Positions 1-8,986 of a stretch of DNA of 64,000 nucleotides are shown piece by piece (within the stretch, counting starts at the first letter, position 1; every line of letters begins with the position of its first letter). Below the pieces are notes generated by a model. The model did no database searches, was not told where the DNA came from, and worked only from the letters and a program-made list of their open reading frames with translations. A program made the translations under genes and the position numbers. The DNA is from JADHMP01 sp964386915. Its GTDB lineage: Bacteria; Bacteroidota; Bacteroidia; Flavobacteriales; Flavobacteriaceae. The DNA is taken from assembly GCA_964386915.1 (NCBI GenBank), contig CAYLUQ010000004.1:67973-131972 (forward strand). The letters run 5' to 3'.

Positions 1-495
1 CAAGAAAAGGAAGCACAGCCAATCTCATCTCCAGAAGAAGCTTTAAATAAGTTAGGCATTAGCCTGCCCGAAGCCTCTTCTCCAGTGGCAAATTATGTAA
101 ATGGGGTGCAAACCGGCAACCTAATTTTTCTGTCTGGCAAAGGACCCCTTAAACCCGATGGCACTAACATTACCGGAAAAGTGGGGGCCTCCCTCTCTAT
201 TGAAGAAGGCTATGAAGCCGCTCGGTTGACTGGCATCAATCAACTGGCGGTGTTAAAAGCCATGCTAGGCGATTTAAACCGTGTGAAACGGGTTGTAAAA
301 GTATTGGGTATGGTCAATGCTAGTCCAGATTTTACTGATCATCCCAAAGTCATCAACGGGTATTCCGATTTGATGGTAGCTGTTTTTGGTGATAAAGGTC
401 AGCATGCACGGGCTGCCGTAGGCATGGGTTCCTTACCGGGAAATATTGCCGTAGAAATTGAAATGATTGTAGAGGTGGAGGAAACCACCCCTTAA
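1..495 (+). CDS. RidA/YjgF-family protein (5' end outside window)
   Basis: The frame is open from the first base, so the gene begins before the window; 164 codons and the stop are visible. The first internal GTG (base 85) is not the start, because the residues before it (ALNKLGISLPEASSP) are the usual N-terminal strand of this family. RidA proteins form trimers and hydrolyse reactive enamine/imine intermediates; this longer subfamily with an N-terminal extension is less well characterised. The motifs seen are the early FLSGKGP stretch and the late G-x-LPGNIAVEIEMI strand. The canonical RidA catalytic arginine is not obvious, so the exact activity is uncertain. It is convergent with the PhyH gene, 17 bp away. 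Confidence 0.8.
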   Translation, partial: QEKEAQPISSPEEALNKLGISLPEASSPVANYVNGVQTGNLIFLSGKGPLKPDGTNITGKVGASLSIEEGYEAARLTGINQLAVLKAMLGDLNRVKRVVKVLGMVNASPDFTDHPKVINGYSDLMVAVFGDKGQHARAAVGMGSLPGNIAVEIEMIVEVEETTP

Positions 496-512
496 ACCCT
501 AAACAACAGGCT

Positions 513-1253
513 TTATTTTTGACGCACCTTGCGTTCTCCAGTATGGTCTATTCCTTGAGCACGTTCAAGAGCCACCATAGCTTGGGGTCTAAAGTTTAAA
601 ATTAAGGCTCGACGGTTGCGGGCTGTGATATTCCCTTTGCTAAAATGGAGCGTAAATCCATCGTGAAATGTGCAATCGCCCGGATCCAAGGGCACACATA
701 TGGCCTCTTCTAGAGAAGCCTCGCAAGAGAGCGCTCCTCCTGTGAGGGCCGCTTGGTGTGGACGGATGTTTTCGTCTTGACGCGGAATAAACCACATACA
801 TCCATTTTCTTCTTGTGCCTCCTCTAGGGCTATCCAGCAACTCACGGCGCGTTTATCAGGCAATTCAATCCAATAGGCAGCATCTTGATGCCAGGGGGTG
901 GGTGTATTAGTATGTGGCATCTTATTGATGAGCATATCAAAATCTAATATCAGGTCGTCTCCTAGTAAGGCTCGTGCTTGACGAGTAGCATTTTGGTAGG
1001 TTAAGGAATCTAAAAGTTCTGGCAATAGGGAGCTAGGGCACATGATTTGGGTGATTTTTTCCTCTCCTACCTTGCCATTTCCTCCTAAGTCGCTTCTCAA
1101 ATGAGCTGTTCGATTAGAATCAGCGAGCAAAGCATCATAGTGCTTTTTTATCTCGGCCACTTCATCCAGTGGAATAAGTTGTTCATATTTGATGAATCCT
1201 TGTGTTAAAAATGTATTTTTCATAGGTTGTTCTATTAGGCTAAGGTCTTGCAT
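513..1253 (-). CDS. Phytanoyl-CoA dioxygenase (PhyH) family protein
   Basis: A 246-aa non-haem Fe(II)/2-oxoglutarate oxygenase-like protein. The facial triad is visible: H122 and D124 in WHQD, and H203 in the TLHFSKGN segment. Arg residues around 212-215 could bind 2-oxoglutarate. The family hydroxylates lipids and many small molecules; the substrate cannot be deduced. The ATG shares one base with the sulfatase stop (TAATG), so the two are translationally coupled; a second ATG at codon 11 is an alternative start. Sulfatase-PhyH pairing suggests joint catabolism of a sulfated organic compound, which is an inference. There is no signal peptide, so the protein is cytoplasmic. Confidence 0.82.
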   Translation of the reverse strand: MQDLSLIEQPMKNTFLTQGFIKYEQLIPLDEVAEIKKHYDALLADSNRTAHLRSDLGGNGKVGEEKITQIMCPSSLLPELLDSLTYQNATRQARALLGDDLILDFDMLINKMPHTNTPTPWHQDAAYWIELPDKRAVSCWIALEEAQEENGCMWFIPRQDENIRPHQAALTGGALSCEASLEEAICVPLDPGDCTFHDGFTLHFSKGNITARNRRALILNFRPQAMVALERAQGIDHTGERKVRQK

Positions 1254-2683
1254 TAAGGAGAAATTCTGCCCACTGGTCGAACTTCTTGCCCTTTGATTCC
1301 GGTTAGGCGATCGCCTAAAACGTTCCGTACCGAATCGGCTATTTTAGAGATATGGGCCACTATTTCGGGATTTTGAGCAGCCACATCAAATTGTTCTTGT
1401 GGGTCTGTTTTTAAGTTAAATAAAGCCGGAGTCTTGATTTCATTCATTTCATAGGGAACCGGAAAGCCATCATTAGTGCCCGAACGACCATTTAACGTTC
1501 TATAGGTATGAGGCACGTAGAGTTTCCAATCTTTATGACGTACCGCATGCAATTCGTTGGTGCGGTAATAAAAGAAAAAGTTTTGATGAGGAGCTTTTTG
1601 GGTTTTTCCTGTCAAAAGAGGCACCAAAGAAGCACCATCAATTTTGAGTGTTGGCAAAGCACTTTGTGTCCAATCGGCCAGAGTGGGAAGCCAATCAATT
1701 CCCATGGCGGGGGCTTCTATGAGGGTGTTTGGAGTAATAGCCTTGGGATATTTTACTAAGGCTGGCACACGGTGCCCGCCTTCCCAATTAGTGCCTTTTC
1801 CTTCTCTAAATTGACCCGGGGAACCCGAATGTCCGCCATAGGACAACCAGGGTCCGTTATCTGAAGTGAAAACCAAAATGGTGTTTTCTTCTAAGCCGTT
1901 TTTTTGGAGTGTCTCCACAATTTGTCCCACTCCATCATCAATTTCATGTATCACATCACCATAAAGCCCTCTACTTTGAGAACCGGCAAATTGATCACTA
2001 ACAAAAAGAGGAACGTGAGGCTGCGGATGAGGGAGATAGATGAAAAAGGGTTCGTCTTTATGCGCTTCTATAAAATCGACGGCTTTATTCGTCAAGGCTT
2101 GAGTTAAAAAAGACTGGTCTTCTAGTTTTTGAATGGGCGTTTCGTTTTCATATAAATAAATGTCTGGAAAATTGAATACGCTTCCTTGTTGAGGGTGTTT
2201 GGGCCACATATCATTGGAATATAAAATTCCAAAAAACTCGTCAAAGCCATGTTTTCGAGGGAGGAATTCGGGAGCATCTCCTAAGTGCCATTTACCAAAA
2301 ATGGCGGTGGCATAGCCTTGGGCTTTGAGCATTTCTGCCAGGGTGGTTTCATTGGGATTAAGTCCCACTTTTGAACCGGGGCTGTAGGCGTTGTGAATGC
2401 CAATACGATCAGAATAGCATCCGGTGAGAATGGAAGCTCGAGAAGCCGAGCACACCGGCTGCGTGGCATAATAGGAACTGAATCGCGCGCCCTGAGCTGC
2501 TATTTCATCTAAATGGGGGGTGGTAAATCCAGCAGCTCCATAGACCCCTAAATCGGCATATCCTTGATCATCAGTTAAAATAAAGATCACATTTGGAGGT
2601 CTAGTTGGTTTAGATGTTTCACAAGCCGCCAACCCTAAAAAAAGGGGCAACCCAAATTGAAATAACCGTTTAAAAAACTGCAT
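1253..2683 (-). CDS. Sulfatase lipoprotein (arylsulfatase family)
   Basis: A 476-aa alkaline-phosphatase-superfamily sulfatase. A lipoprotein signal peptide ends in LGLAAC with C21 as the lipidated cysteine, so it is probably anchored on the outer membrane or periplasmic face. The metal-binding N-terminal motif ILTDDQGYADLG (D38, D39) is followed by the sulfatase signature CSASR starting at C77, the residue that would be converted to formylglycine. Later hallmarks include GKWHLG, TSDNGPW and a GKGTNWEGG segment. Such enzymes release sulfate from sulfated polysaccharides or small molecules and are abundant in marine Bacteroidota. A Cys-type sulfatase needs a maturase; none is in this window. 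The substrate is unknown. First gene of a two-gene operon with the PhyH protein. Confidence 0.92.
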   Translation of the reverse strand: MQFFKRLFQFGLPLFLGLAACETSKPTRPPNVIFILTDDQGYADLGVYGAAGFTTPHLDEIAAQGARFSSYYATQPVCSASRASILTGCYSDRIGIHNAYSPGSKVGLNPNETTLAEMLKAQGYATAIFGKWHLGDAPEFLPRKHGFDEFFGILYSNDMWPKHPQQGSVFNFPDIYLYENETPIQKLEDQSFLTQALTNKAVDFIEAHKDEPFFIYLPHPQPHVPLFVSDQFAGSQSRGLYGDVIHEIDDGVGQIVETLQKNGLEENTILVFTSDNGPWLSYGGHSGSPGQFREGKGTNWEGGHRVPALVKYPKAITPNTLIEAPAMGIDWLPTLADWTQSALPTLKIDGASLVPLLTGKTQKAPHQNFFFYYRTNELHAVRHKDWKLYVPHTYRTLNGRSGTNDGFPVPYEMNEIKTPALFNLKTDPQEQFDVAAQNPEIVAHISKIADSVRNVLGDRLTGIKGQEVRPVGRISP

Positions 2684-2763
2684 TTTGTTTCTTATTTTTT
2701 CTACCTTCCAATTTAGTCAAAAAACAATACATTAGTTGTGGTAGGTTAAAAATTCTCTTTATT

Positions 2764-4008
2764 ATGAAAAAATTTTTAGGTCTTTTTCTTCTAACAGCAA
2801 ATGCTATAGTAGCACAAGCAATTCCGCACATAAATCAAATCGAATTAGAGGCTAAAGTAGACTCCATCATTGCGTCTGGTATTGCTCAAAAAGCCTTTCC
2901 AGGAGCCCAGGTTTTACTTTATAAAAAAGGGAAAATAGTGTTGCATAAGGCCTATGGTCACCATACCTACAACCAAGAGGCAGCAGTAGATCAGGAGCAT
3001 CTCTACGATTTAGCCTCCGTCACCAAAATATTAGCCAGCACACTTGCCTTTATGAAATTGTATGAATTGTATCCCATCAATCTAGATCAAAAAGTAAGTG
3101 CTTTTATGCCCCAATTAAAAAATACCAATAAAGAGCATTCTACCTTTCGTGCAATTTTGAGCCACGGTGCAGGCTGGTTACCCTATCTCACCCATCAGCA
3201 AAAAATATATCGCAAAAATGGGAGCTTTAGGTGGCATAGCCTATCCCAAAAACAGTCTAAACGCTACCCTATGCCCTTAAATGATGTTTGGTATGTCCAT
3301 AAAAATTATCCTAAAAAAATAGCACGACGCATTAAACGCACACCCGTAGAAAATGTGGGTCAATATCGTTATTCGGGTTTGTGGTTTTTTCTATTGCCAG
3401 AAATGGTTCGGCAACTCAGTGGCCTTTCTTTTGATGAATTTTTAAACACGCATTATTATGCGCCCATGGGTTTGGAACGGATTGGATTTATCCCGCAAAA
3501 AAAGTTTCCTAAAAATGAAATTGTTCCCACAGAAAGAGATAGTCTGTTTCGCAAAGAGTTGGTACAAGGTTGGGTACACGATGAAGCAGCCGCTTTGATG
3601 GGAGGAGTGTCTGGCAATGCCGGTTTATTTGCCAATGCACAAAGCATTGCGCCTTTGCTGGAAATGCTCTTACACCAAGGGCAATATAAAGGCAAAACCT
3701 ATTTGAATTCGGAAACAGTAGCCACCTTTAGCCGTGTGGCAAATCCCGGAACGGATAACAGAAGGGGATTGGGTTTTGACAAGCCAGAATTGATTCCCCT
3801 GGGCAATGGGCGATATCCGTCTGCTTATTCCAGTGCGAGTAGTTTTGGGCACAGCGGATTTACCGGAACCTTTGTATGGGTTGACCCAGAACACGATTGC
3901 TTTGTTGTGTTCTTAAGCAACAGGGTTTATCCTAGCCGAGCACAACGGAAATTATATGAATTAGGCATTCGAGGAGCCCTACTAGATCATGTTATTCAAC
4001 TCCATTAA
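2764..4008 (+). CDS. Serine hydrolase, beta-lactamase/PBP-like (class C family)
   Basis: A 414-aa exported protein with a signal peptide ending near AQAIP. The active-site SxxK is S85-V-T-K88. The second motif is Y203-S-G. The third element near the C terminus reads GHSGFTGT, in the place of the usual KTG/HTG. The fold corresponds to the broad beta-lactamase/esterase EstB/PBP4* group, which includes D-aminopeptidases, esterases and peptidoglycan peptidases. The next gene is a VanX-type dipeptidase that overlaps its 3' end by 20 bp, which points to a shared role in peptidoglycan peptide recycling rather than antibiotic resistance. That role is inferred from context. Confidence 0.85.
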   Translation: MKKFLGLFLLTANAIVAQAIPHINQIELEAKVDSIIASGIAQKAFPGAQVLLYKKGKIVLHKAYGHHTYNQEAAVDQEHLYDLASVTKILASTLAFMKLYELYPINLDQKVSAFMPQLKNTNKEHSTFRAILSHGAGWLPYLTHQQKIYRKNGSFRWHSLSQKQSKRYPMPLNDVWYVHKNYPKKIARRIKRTPVENVGQYRYSGLWFFLLPEMVRQLSGLSFDEFLNTHYYAPMGLERIGFIPQKKFPKNEIVPTERDSLFRKELVQGWVHDEAAALMGGVSGNAGLFANAQSIAPLLEMLLHQGQYKGKTYLNSETVATFSRVANPGTDNRRGLGFDKPELIPLGNGRYPSAYSSASSFGHSGFTGTFVWVDPEHDCFVVFLSNRVYPSRAQRKLYELGIRGALLDHVIQLH

Positions 4009-4678
4009 AATAGCATTCTGTGTTACGCTTCTTGGTTTGAGTCAAATACGAGGGCAAAAACCAGCTGATTTTGTTGACTTAAGCGCAACTGTACCTCAAC
4101 TAGTTGTTTCCCTTCGCTATGGAACCCACAAAAATTTTATGGGGCGTGTTGTTCAGGGTTATGAAAATCCGATTCCCCTAGGCACAAAAGCACTAGCTGA
4201 AGGCTTGCAATGCGTGCAAATGGAGCTTGCAAAAAAAGGTTTTGGGTTAATTCTTTATGACAGCTATCGCCCCCAAAAGGCAGTGGATGATTTTGTGGTT
4301 TGGTCAAGCCAAGAAAAAGACACGCTTATGAAAAGTCTATACTATCCACAACAGCTTAAATCGGAATTATTTGCTTTAGGTTTTATAGCATCTCAATCGG
4401 GTCATAGCAGAGGAAGCACTATTGATGTGGGCTTAGTTCAATGGACTGAGAAAGGGGAATACGAACTTGTAGACATGGGAAGTCCTTGGGATTTTTTTGG
4501 CCCAGAAGCCACTATAAACTATACTTTTCTAAGCGCTGAGCAACGCAATAATAGAATGAAGTTATACGAGCCTATGTTAGCCTGTGGTTTTAAACCCTAC
4601 GCCAAAGAGTGGTGGCATTTTACCCTTAAAAACGAGCCCTATCCTGATACTTATTTCAATTTTGATTTAACTCCTTAA
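3989..4678 (+). CDS. D-alanyl-D-alanine dipeptidase, M15D (VanX/DdpX-like)
   Basis: A 229-aa zinc dipeptidase. The ligands are visible as H139 and D146 in SGHSRGSTIDVG and H210 in EWWHF, with catalytic E207. The substrate-binding arginine corresponds to R94 in DSYRP. A hydrophobic N-terminal segment looks like a signal peptide, so it acts in the periplasm. The family cleaves D-Ala-D-Ala; in organisms without a van cluster it is used in peptidoglycan turnover. The start lies inside the preceding hydrolase gene (20-bp overlap), so they are coupled. The 3' end overlaps the convergent transporter gene by 23 bp. No vanH/vanA/vanR/vanS homologue is nearby, which argues against glycopeptide resistance. 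Confidence 0.9.
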   Translation: MLFNSIKIAFCVTLLGLSQIRGQKPADFVDLSATVPQLVVSLRYGTHKNFMGRVVQGYENPIPLGTKALAEGLQCVQMELAKKGFGLILYDSYRPQKAVDDFVVWSSQEKDTLMKSLYYPQQLKSELFALGFIASQSGHSRGSTIDVGLVQWTEKGEYELVDMGSPWDFFGPEATINYTFLSAEQRNNRMKLYEPMLACGFKPYAKEWWHFTLKNEPYPDTYFNFDLTP

Positions 4679-6137
4679 AGGCTTCTGGAAAATGTTGGAG
4701 ATCAATTTCCCATAAAAGAGGCAACAGGATATATACGGCAATAGTAATGAGTAAAATTGAGAGTAAATTCATGGCAAAACCTCTTGACACCATATCGGGA
4801 ATACGCAAATAGCCTGCTCCAAAAACCACCGCATTGGGAGGAGTGGCAACGGGCAGCATAAATGCACAGGAGGCTGCCACGGCGGCTGCCACCATTAAAC
4901 CAAAAGGATGAACACCAATTTCTAAAGCTAGGGGTGCTAAAACCGGAAGCATCATAGCTGTGGTGGCTAGATTGGATGTGATTTCAGTTAAAAAATTAAC
5001 CGCTGCAATGAGCAACACTAAGGTGATTAATAAAGGCCACTCGCTAAAGCTTGTCATTTGAAGTCCTAGCCAAGCTGCTAGACCGGTTGTTTCAAACCCT
5101 TTGGCTAGAGCCATGCCGCCTCCAAATAAGAGAATAATTCCCCAAGGTAGCTGAACGGCTTCTTTCCAATTTAAAATTCTTTTTTGCCTGTTTTGAGTGG
5201 GCAGTAGAAATAATAGCAAACTAAAAGAAACAGCAATGATTGTATCGTCTATGGCAGGAAGAAAGCTTTGTAATAAAAATGAACGGGTAATCCAACAAAA
5301 GGCTGTTAAACCAAAGACAAACCCCACCATTTTTTCTTCAAATGAAATTTTTCCTAACTCTTTTTGCATACGTTTCACCTCCGCTCTACCTGCTGCAAAA
5401 GCCGTTGATTTTAATTGAAAGGCAAAACGGGTGAGATACAACCAACAGAGAAAAAGCAAGACGAGAGAAACGGGTAAGCCAAAGGCCATCCATTGCATAA
5501 AACTAATTTCATAGCCATAGGTGTTTTCCAATACCCCAGCTAAAACCAAGTTGGGCGGAGTGCCAATAAGGGTAGCAATTCCTCCAATGGAAGCACTATA
5601 GGCTATGGCTAGCATAAGTGCCTTGCCAAAAAGCAGGTTTTCATCTTCAGGAGTTTGGGGGTTGTCTTTCAATTGGTTGATTATGGCCATTCCAATGGGC
5701 AGCATCATGACAGATGTAGCGGTGTTAGAAATCCACATAGAAAGAAAGGCCGTGGCCACCATAAAACCCAAGAGAATCCGATTGAGATCGGATCCCATAA
5801 ACAAGATTATTTGCAGTGCGATTCTTTTGTGCAATTTCCATTTCTCAATAGCAATAGCAATGATGAATCCCCCCATGTAGAGAAAAACATATTTGTGTCC
5901 AAAAGCGGCTGTGGTGGTGGCTAAATCTAGCCCTCCAAAAAGGGGAAATAAAACAATGGGCAATAGGGCTGTAGCAGCAATGGGAATAGCTTCTGTGATC
6001 CACCAAATGGCTATCCAAACCGTTGCGGCAAGGGTGGTTTGTCCGGCAGCAGAAAGCCCCTCGATTGAAACCAAGAAATGCAAAAAAATAAAAGCGATAG
6101 GCCCTAAAAAAAGCCCCCCTAATTGTGCGTTTTTCAC
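4656..6137 (-). CDS. DASS/SLC13-family anion:sodium symporter
   Basis: A 493-aa integral membrane protein with about 11-12 hydrophobic helices. The divalent anion:Na+ symporter hallmarks are both present: the two helix-hairpin SNT-type motifs (SNTATSVMMLPI and SNLATTAMMLPV) and the following sequences IGTPPNLV and ATPPNAVVFG. Family members carry C4-dicarboxylates, citrate, sulfate or phosphate with sodium; the substrate cannot be fixed from sequence. Its ATG overlaps the stop of the upstream NTF2-like gene (ATGA), so it is the last gene of a nagB-NTF2-transporter operon. Its end runs 23 bp into the convergent dipeptidase gene. Confidence 0.9.
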   Translation of the reverse strand: MKNAQLGGLFLGPIAFIFLHFLVSIEGLSAAGQTTLAATVWIAIWWITEAIPIAATALLPIVLFPLFGGLDLATTTAAFGHKYVFLYMGGFIIAIAIEKWKLHKRIALQIILFMGSDLNRILLGFMVATAFLSMWISNTATSVMMLPIGMAIINQLKDNPQTPEDENLLFGKALMLAIAYSASIGGIATLIGTPPNLVLAGVLENTYGYEISFMQWMAFGLPVSLVLLFLCWLYLTRFAFQLKSTAFAAGRAEVKRMQKELGKISFEEKMVGFVFGLTAFCWITRSFLLQSFLPAIDDTIIAVSFSLLLFLLPTQNRQKRILNWKEAVQLPWGIILLFGGGMALAKGFETTGLAAWLGLQMTSFSEWPLLITLVLLIAAVNFLTEITSNLATTAMMLPVLAPLALEIGVHPFGLMVAAAVAASCAFMLPVATPPNAVVFGAGYLRIPDMVSRGFAMNLLSILLITIAVYILLPLLWEIDLQHFPEAFKELNQN

Positions 6138-6589
6138 GGCTTGGTATTTGATGCAGAAGTATGGTCATTGACCATATACCATTGTCCTCCTTTTTTGAGC
6201 CAACCCACACTAAAATAGCCAAAAGCATCTCCAATAGAGCGCGCTAATTCATATTTTCCTTCTAGCAAAACAAAGGTGGGTGACCACTGCTGAAGGGAAA
6301 GAATGGTGAAGGTGAGTTGCCCCATTTGGGTTTGATTAGGATAAGCCTTTTCATAGCGCTCCTTAATGGCTTGCCAGCCATATTGAGGGCCTCCGGCTCC
6401 TGAAAAAACTATTTTAGGACTTTTCAGATAGCCCTCCATAAATCCACTGATATCTCCTTCGTTCCAAGCTTTTTCTTGCTTTTCCATAATTGAAGCAATG
6501 GCCAACGAGTCTTTTTCCTTGATTTTCATTTGCGCCAGAAGGCCGTGCCCTAGAAAACCAAAAAGCAATACGACAATCAGTTGCTTCAT
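6134..6589 (-). CDS. Secreted NTF2-like (DUF4440/SnoaL-type) protein
   Basis: A 151-aa protein with a signal peptide (cleavage near LLAQM). The body is a single NTF2-like alpha+beta barrel: an N-terminal helix with MEKQEKAWNEGDISGFM, then FSGAGGPQYGWQAIKERY, and a C-terminal VGWLKKGGQWYMVNDHTS strand. These proteins are small ligand-binding or enzymatic domains of the periplasm or surface; DUF4440 members often accompany hydrolases, but no reaction can be assigned here. It sits 9 bp after nagB and overlaps the transporter start by 4 bp, so it is the middle gene of the operon. Confidence 0.82.
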   Translation of the reverse strand: MKQLIVVLLFGFLGHGLLAQMKIKEKDSLAIASIMEKQEKAWNEGDISGFMEGYLKSPKIVFSGAGGPQYGWQAIKERYEKAYPNQTQMGQLTFTILSLQQWSPTFVLLEGKYELARSIGDAFGYFSVGWLKKGGQWYMVNDHTSASNTKP

Positions 6590-6598
6590 ATCTCCTAA

Positions 6599-8533
6599 TT
6601 AAAAATGATACCGTTTAAAAGCTTCCATAGCCGCGTAGTCTGAAAGACCAAGTGAGCGAAATCGTTGAGCGGTTTCTGCATTTCGGTCTTCTGCTCGCAC
6701 CCAAAATTCACGGTGATCATTCCCTTGGAACATCACCCCGTCTTTTTGAGATTGATGGAAGAAAATAGCTTTTCGTTTGCGCAATACTTGATCCGGACTC
6801 ATGGGAACAGCCATTTCAATTTCGTGCATTTCCCACTCGTGCCAAGCCCCTCTGTAGAGCCAAACCCAACAGTTGTCCATATAAGGCTCACTTTTGAGTT
6901 GTTGCAGGGCCGCAAAAATAATGTCGAGACACACACGGTGGGTGCCGTGGGGATCGGCTAAGTCGCCAGCAGCATAAATTTGATGGGGTTTAATCTTCTT
7001 TATTAAATTTACCGCAATATCAATGTCAGCTTGTGAAATGGGGCTTTTGGTTACACGCCCTGTTTCATAAAAGGGAGAATTGAGAAAATGAACCTGTGTA
7101 TCGGGCAATCCAAAAAATCGGGTGGCTCCTAGGGATTCGAATTTTCTTATAAAGCCCTTGAGATTTCGAACCTCTTTAGGGTCGGGTTGATTGATTTTTT
7201 TAGATTTAAATTTGGTTAATATTTTGGCAAATTGATCTTCTAAAACTTTAGGAAACAAGGCGTGTGTAACCTCTAGAAACTTTCTTGCTTCCGCATCCGA
7301 AACAGCAATATTGCCCGAAGTTTGATAGGCAATATGCACTTCATGCCCTTGACTCACCAAGCGGTCAAAAGTGCCTCCCATAGAAATAACATCGTCATCG
7401 GGATGGGGACTAAAAATGATAACTCTTTTTGGGTGTGGGCTTTTTCGTTCTGGCCGTTTGGTATCGTCGGCATTGGGTTTTCCACCCGGCCACCCAGAGA
7501 TTGCATTTTGAAACCGATTGAATATTTCAATATTCAAATCATACGAAGAACCATATTCTGCAATGAGATCAGACATGCCATTTTGGTTGTAGTCTTCGTC
7601 GGTTAATTTAAGTATAGACTTTTTGGTTTTTTCACACAACCAAACCACAGCTTTAACCTTGTTGTCTTCGTTCCAAGTGCAACTTTCCACCACCCAAGGG
7701 GTTTTCATTCTGGTGAGTTCTGAGGCTGCCTCTTGGTCTAACACTATGGTTGTGTTATTATGAAGCTGCAAGTAGGTGGTTGGAATTAAGGGTGTGATTT
7801 CTCCTTCTATGGCTTTTTGAATGATTTCAGCTTTGTTAGAACCCCAAGCCATCAATAAAATTCTGCGCGCTTTTAATATGGTTTGAATACCCATAGTAAT
7901 GGCTTTTCTAGGCACATTTTCTATGCCTTGAAAGGCTGCGGCAGCATCATATCTAGTGAGGTGGTCTAGGGTGATGAGTCGGGTTTGAGCGTTTAGGTTA
8001 GAACCGGGTTCATTAAACCCAATATGTCCTGTTCTACCAATGCCCAATATTTGAAGATCAAGACCCCCTGCTGCTTGAATTTTCTTTTCATAGTCTTTGC
8101 AAAAAGCTCTAATTTCTTCGGGCTTTAGCATTCCATTTGGAATATGAATATTTTCTTTAGGAATATCAATATGATCAAAGAGGTTTTCATGCATAAAGTA
8201 GTGGTAGCTTTGAGCATCCTTGGGGGTAATGGGAACATATTCGTCCAAATTAAAGGTGATCACATTTTTAAAGCTCAACATCTCCTCTTGATGCAACCTA
8301 ATTAGCTCTCTATAAACACTAATGGGTGTTGAGCCTGTGGCTAATCCCAACACGCAATTTTTATTTTCTTTTTGCTTTTTACGAATTAAATCTGCAATGG
8401 ATTTGGCTACTCTTTTAGATCCTTCGGCTGGAGTTTCAAACACAACACTATGCAATTTTTCATAGCGGGTTTCTTCAAAGGCACCTGGATTTTCAAAAGC
8501 GAGTTGGTCTTTTGGTTTAGCCGTCATTTTCAA
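6599..8533 (-). CDS. nagB: Glucosamine-6-phosphate deaminase fused to LmbE/PIG-L deacetylase-like domain
   Basis: A 644-aa two-domain protein. Residues about 25-300 are NagB: phosphate loop GLATGSTP, N95-L-D97-E-Y (equivalent to E. coli D72), and GRTGHIGFNEP with H170 and E175 matching the catalytic H143 and E148. The position of E. coli D141 is T168. NagB converts glucosamine-6-phosphate to fructose-6-phosphate and ammonia. Residues about 365-640 are an LmbE/PIG-L domain with the zinc motif H377-P-D-D-D and a later DPHGTH, as in N-acetylglucosaminyl deacetylases. The fusion would deacetylate and deaminate amino sugars in sequence (inferred). This long form is common in Bacteroidota. It heads the operon with the NTF2-like protein and anion transporter. 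Confidence 0.93.
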   Translation of the reverse strand: MKMTAKPKDQLAFENPGAFEETRYEKLHSVVFETPAEGSKRVAKSIADLIRKKQKENKNCVLGLATGSTPISVYRELIRLHQEEMLSFKNVITFNLDEYVPITPKDAQSYHYFMHENLFDHIDIPKENIHIPNGMLKPEEIRAFCKDYEKKIQAAGGLDLQILGIGRTGHIGFNEPGSNLNAQTRLITLDHLTRYDAAAAFQGIENVPRKAITMGIQTILKARRILLMAWGSNKAEIIQKAIEGEITPLIPTTYLQLHNNTTIVLDQEAASELTRMKTPWVVESCTWNEDNKVKAVVWLCEKTKKSILKLTDEDYNQNGMSDLIAEYGSSYDLNIEIFNRFQNAISGWPGGKPNADDTKRPERKSPHPKRVIIFSPHPDDDVISMGGTFDRLVSQGHEVHIAYQTSGNIAVSDAEARKFLEVTHALFPKVLEDQFAKILTKFKSKKINQPDPKEVRNLKGFIRKFESLGATRFFGLPDTQVHFLNSPFYETGRVTKSPISQADIDIAVNLIKKIKPHQIYAAGDLADPHGTHRVCLDIIFAALQQLKSEPYMDNCWVWLYRGAWHEWEMHEIEMAVPMSPDQVLRKRKAIFFHQSQKDGVMFQGNDHREFWVRAEDRNAETAQRFRSLGLSDYAAMEAFKRYHF

Positions 8534-8643
8534 ATTGGTTTTAAGTAAATGCTAATTTAAGGATTATCTGAAAAGTAGTTCTTATTTTAACTCGTTTTAA
8601 AAAATAAAAGGAATTAAATTAAATATTTATGTAATTTAGGGCA

Positions 8644-8937
8644 ATGCGCTCAAATTTTATCATTTTCATATTACTTGGGTTGATGGGATTAAATCTATCC
8701 CTACCTTCTATTTCCCTCCTAGTGTCAGATTCCAAATATTCCCTCATTTTGGCATCAAATGAAACTGAAAATGAAGGAGAAGAAAATGAATGGGATCAAA
8801 AAAACCTAGTCTATTTTCAGACTAACTTATGCTTACAATTGGTTGAAGGGAGTTTGATTAAAAGCCCCCTACAACCCCTTTATAATCCGCATAATGCAAA
8901 CCCCATTAATCCTCCCCCGGAAATAACGATTTTTTAA
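8644..8937 (+). CDS. Small secreted protein upstream of SulP
   Basis: A 97-aa protein I do not recognise by function. It has a hydrophobic N terminus (residues 4-22) consistent with a signal peptide, an acidic stretch TENEGEENEWD and a proline-rich C terminus INPPPEITIF. It starts with an ATG and ends 49 bp before the SulP gene on the same strand, so it may be cotranscribed with it. It is divergent from nagB (110 bp apart). Small exported proteins of this composition occur beside transporters in Flavobacteriia, but I cannot assign a role. The overlapping minus-strand frame is less plausible because it crosses into the SulP coding region. Confidence 0.55.
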   Translation: MRSNFIIFILLGLMGLNLSLPSISLLVSDSKYSLILASNETENEGEENEWDQKNLVYFQTNLCLQLVEGSLIKSPLQPLYNPHNANPINPPPEITIF

Positions 8938-8986
8938 TTGCTTACACCTTAAATCATTATTTAACGAATTACTTAACCTTATTGTT

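Noticed and set aside
3989..4678. Vancomycin resistance (vanX)
   Set aside because: VanH, VanA and two-component regulators are absent; the gene pairs with a hydrolase of cell-wall turnover.
5845..6234. 129-codon frame overlapping the DASS transporter and NTF2-like gene
   Set aside because: Both overlapped genes are clearly coding in other frames.
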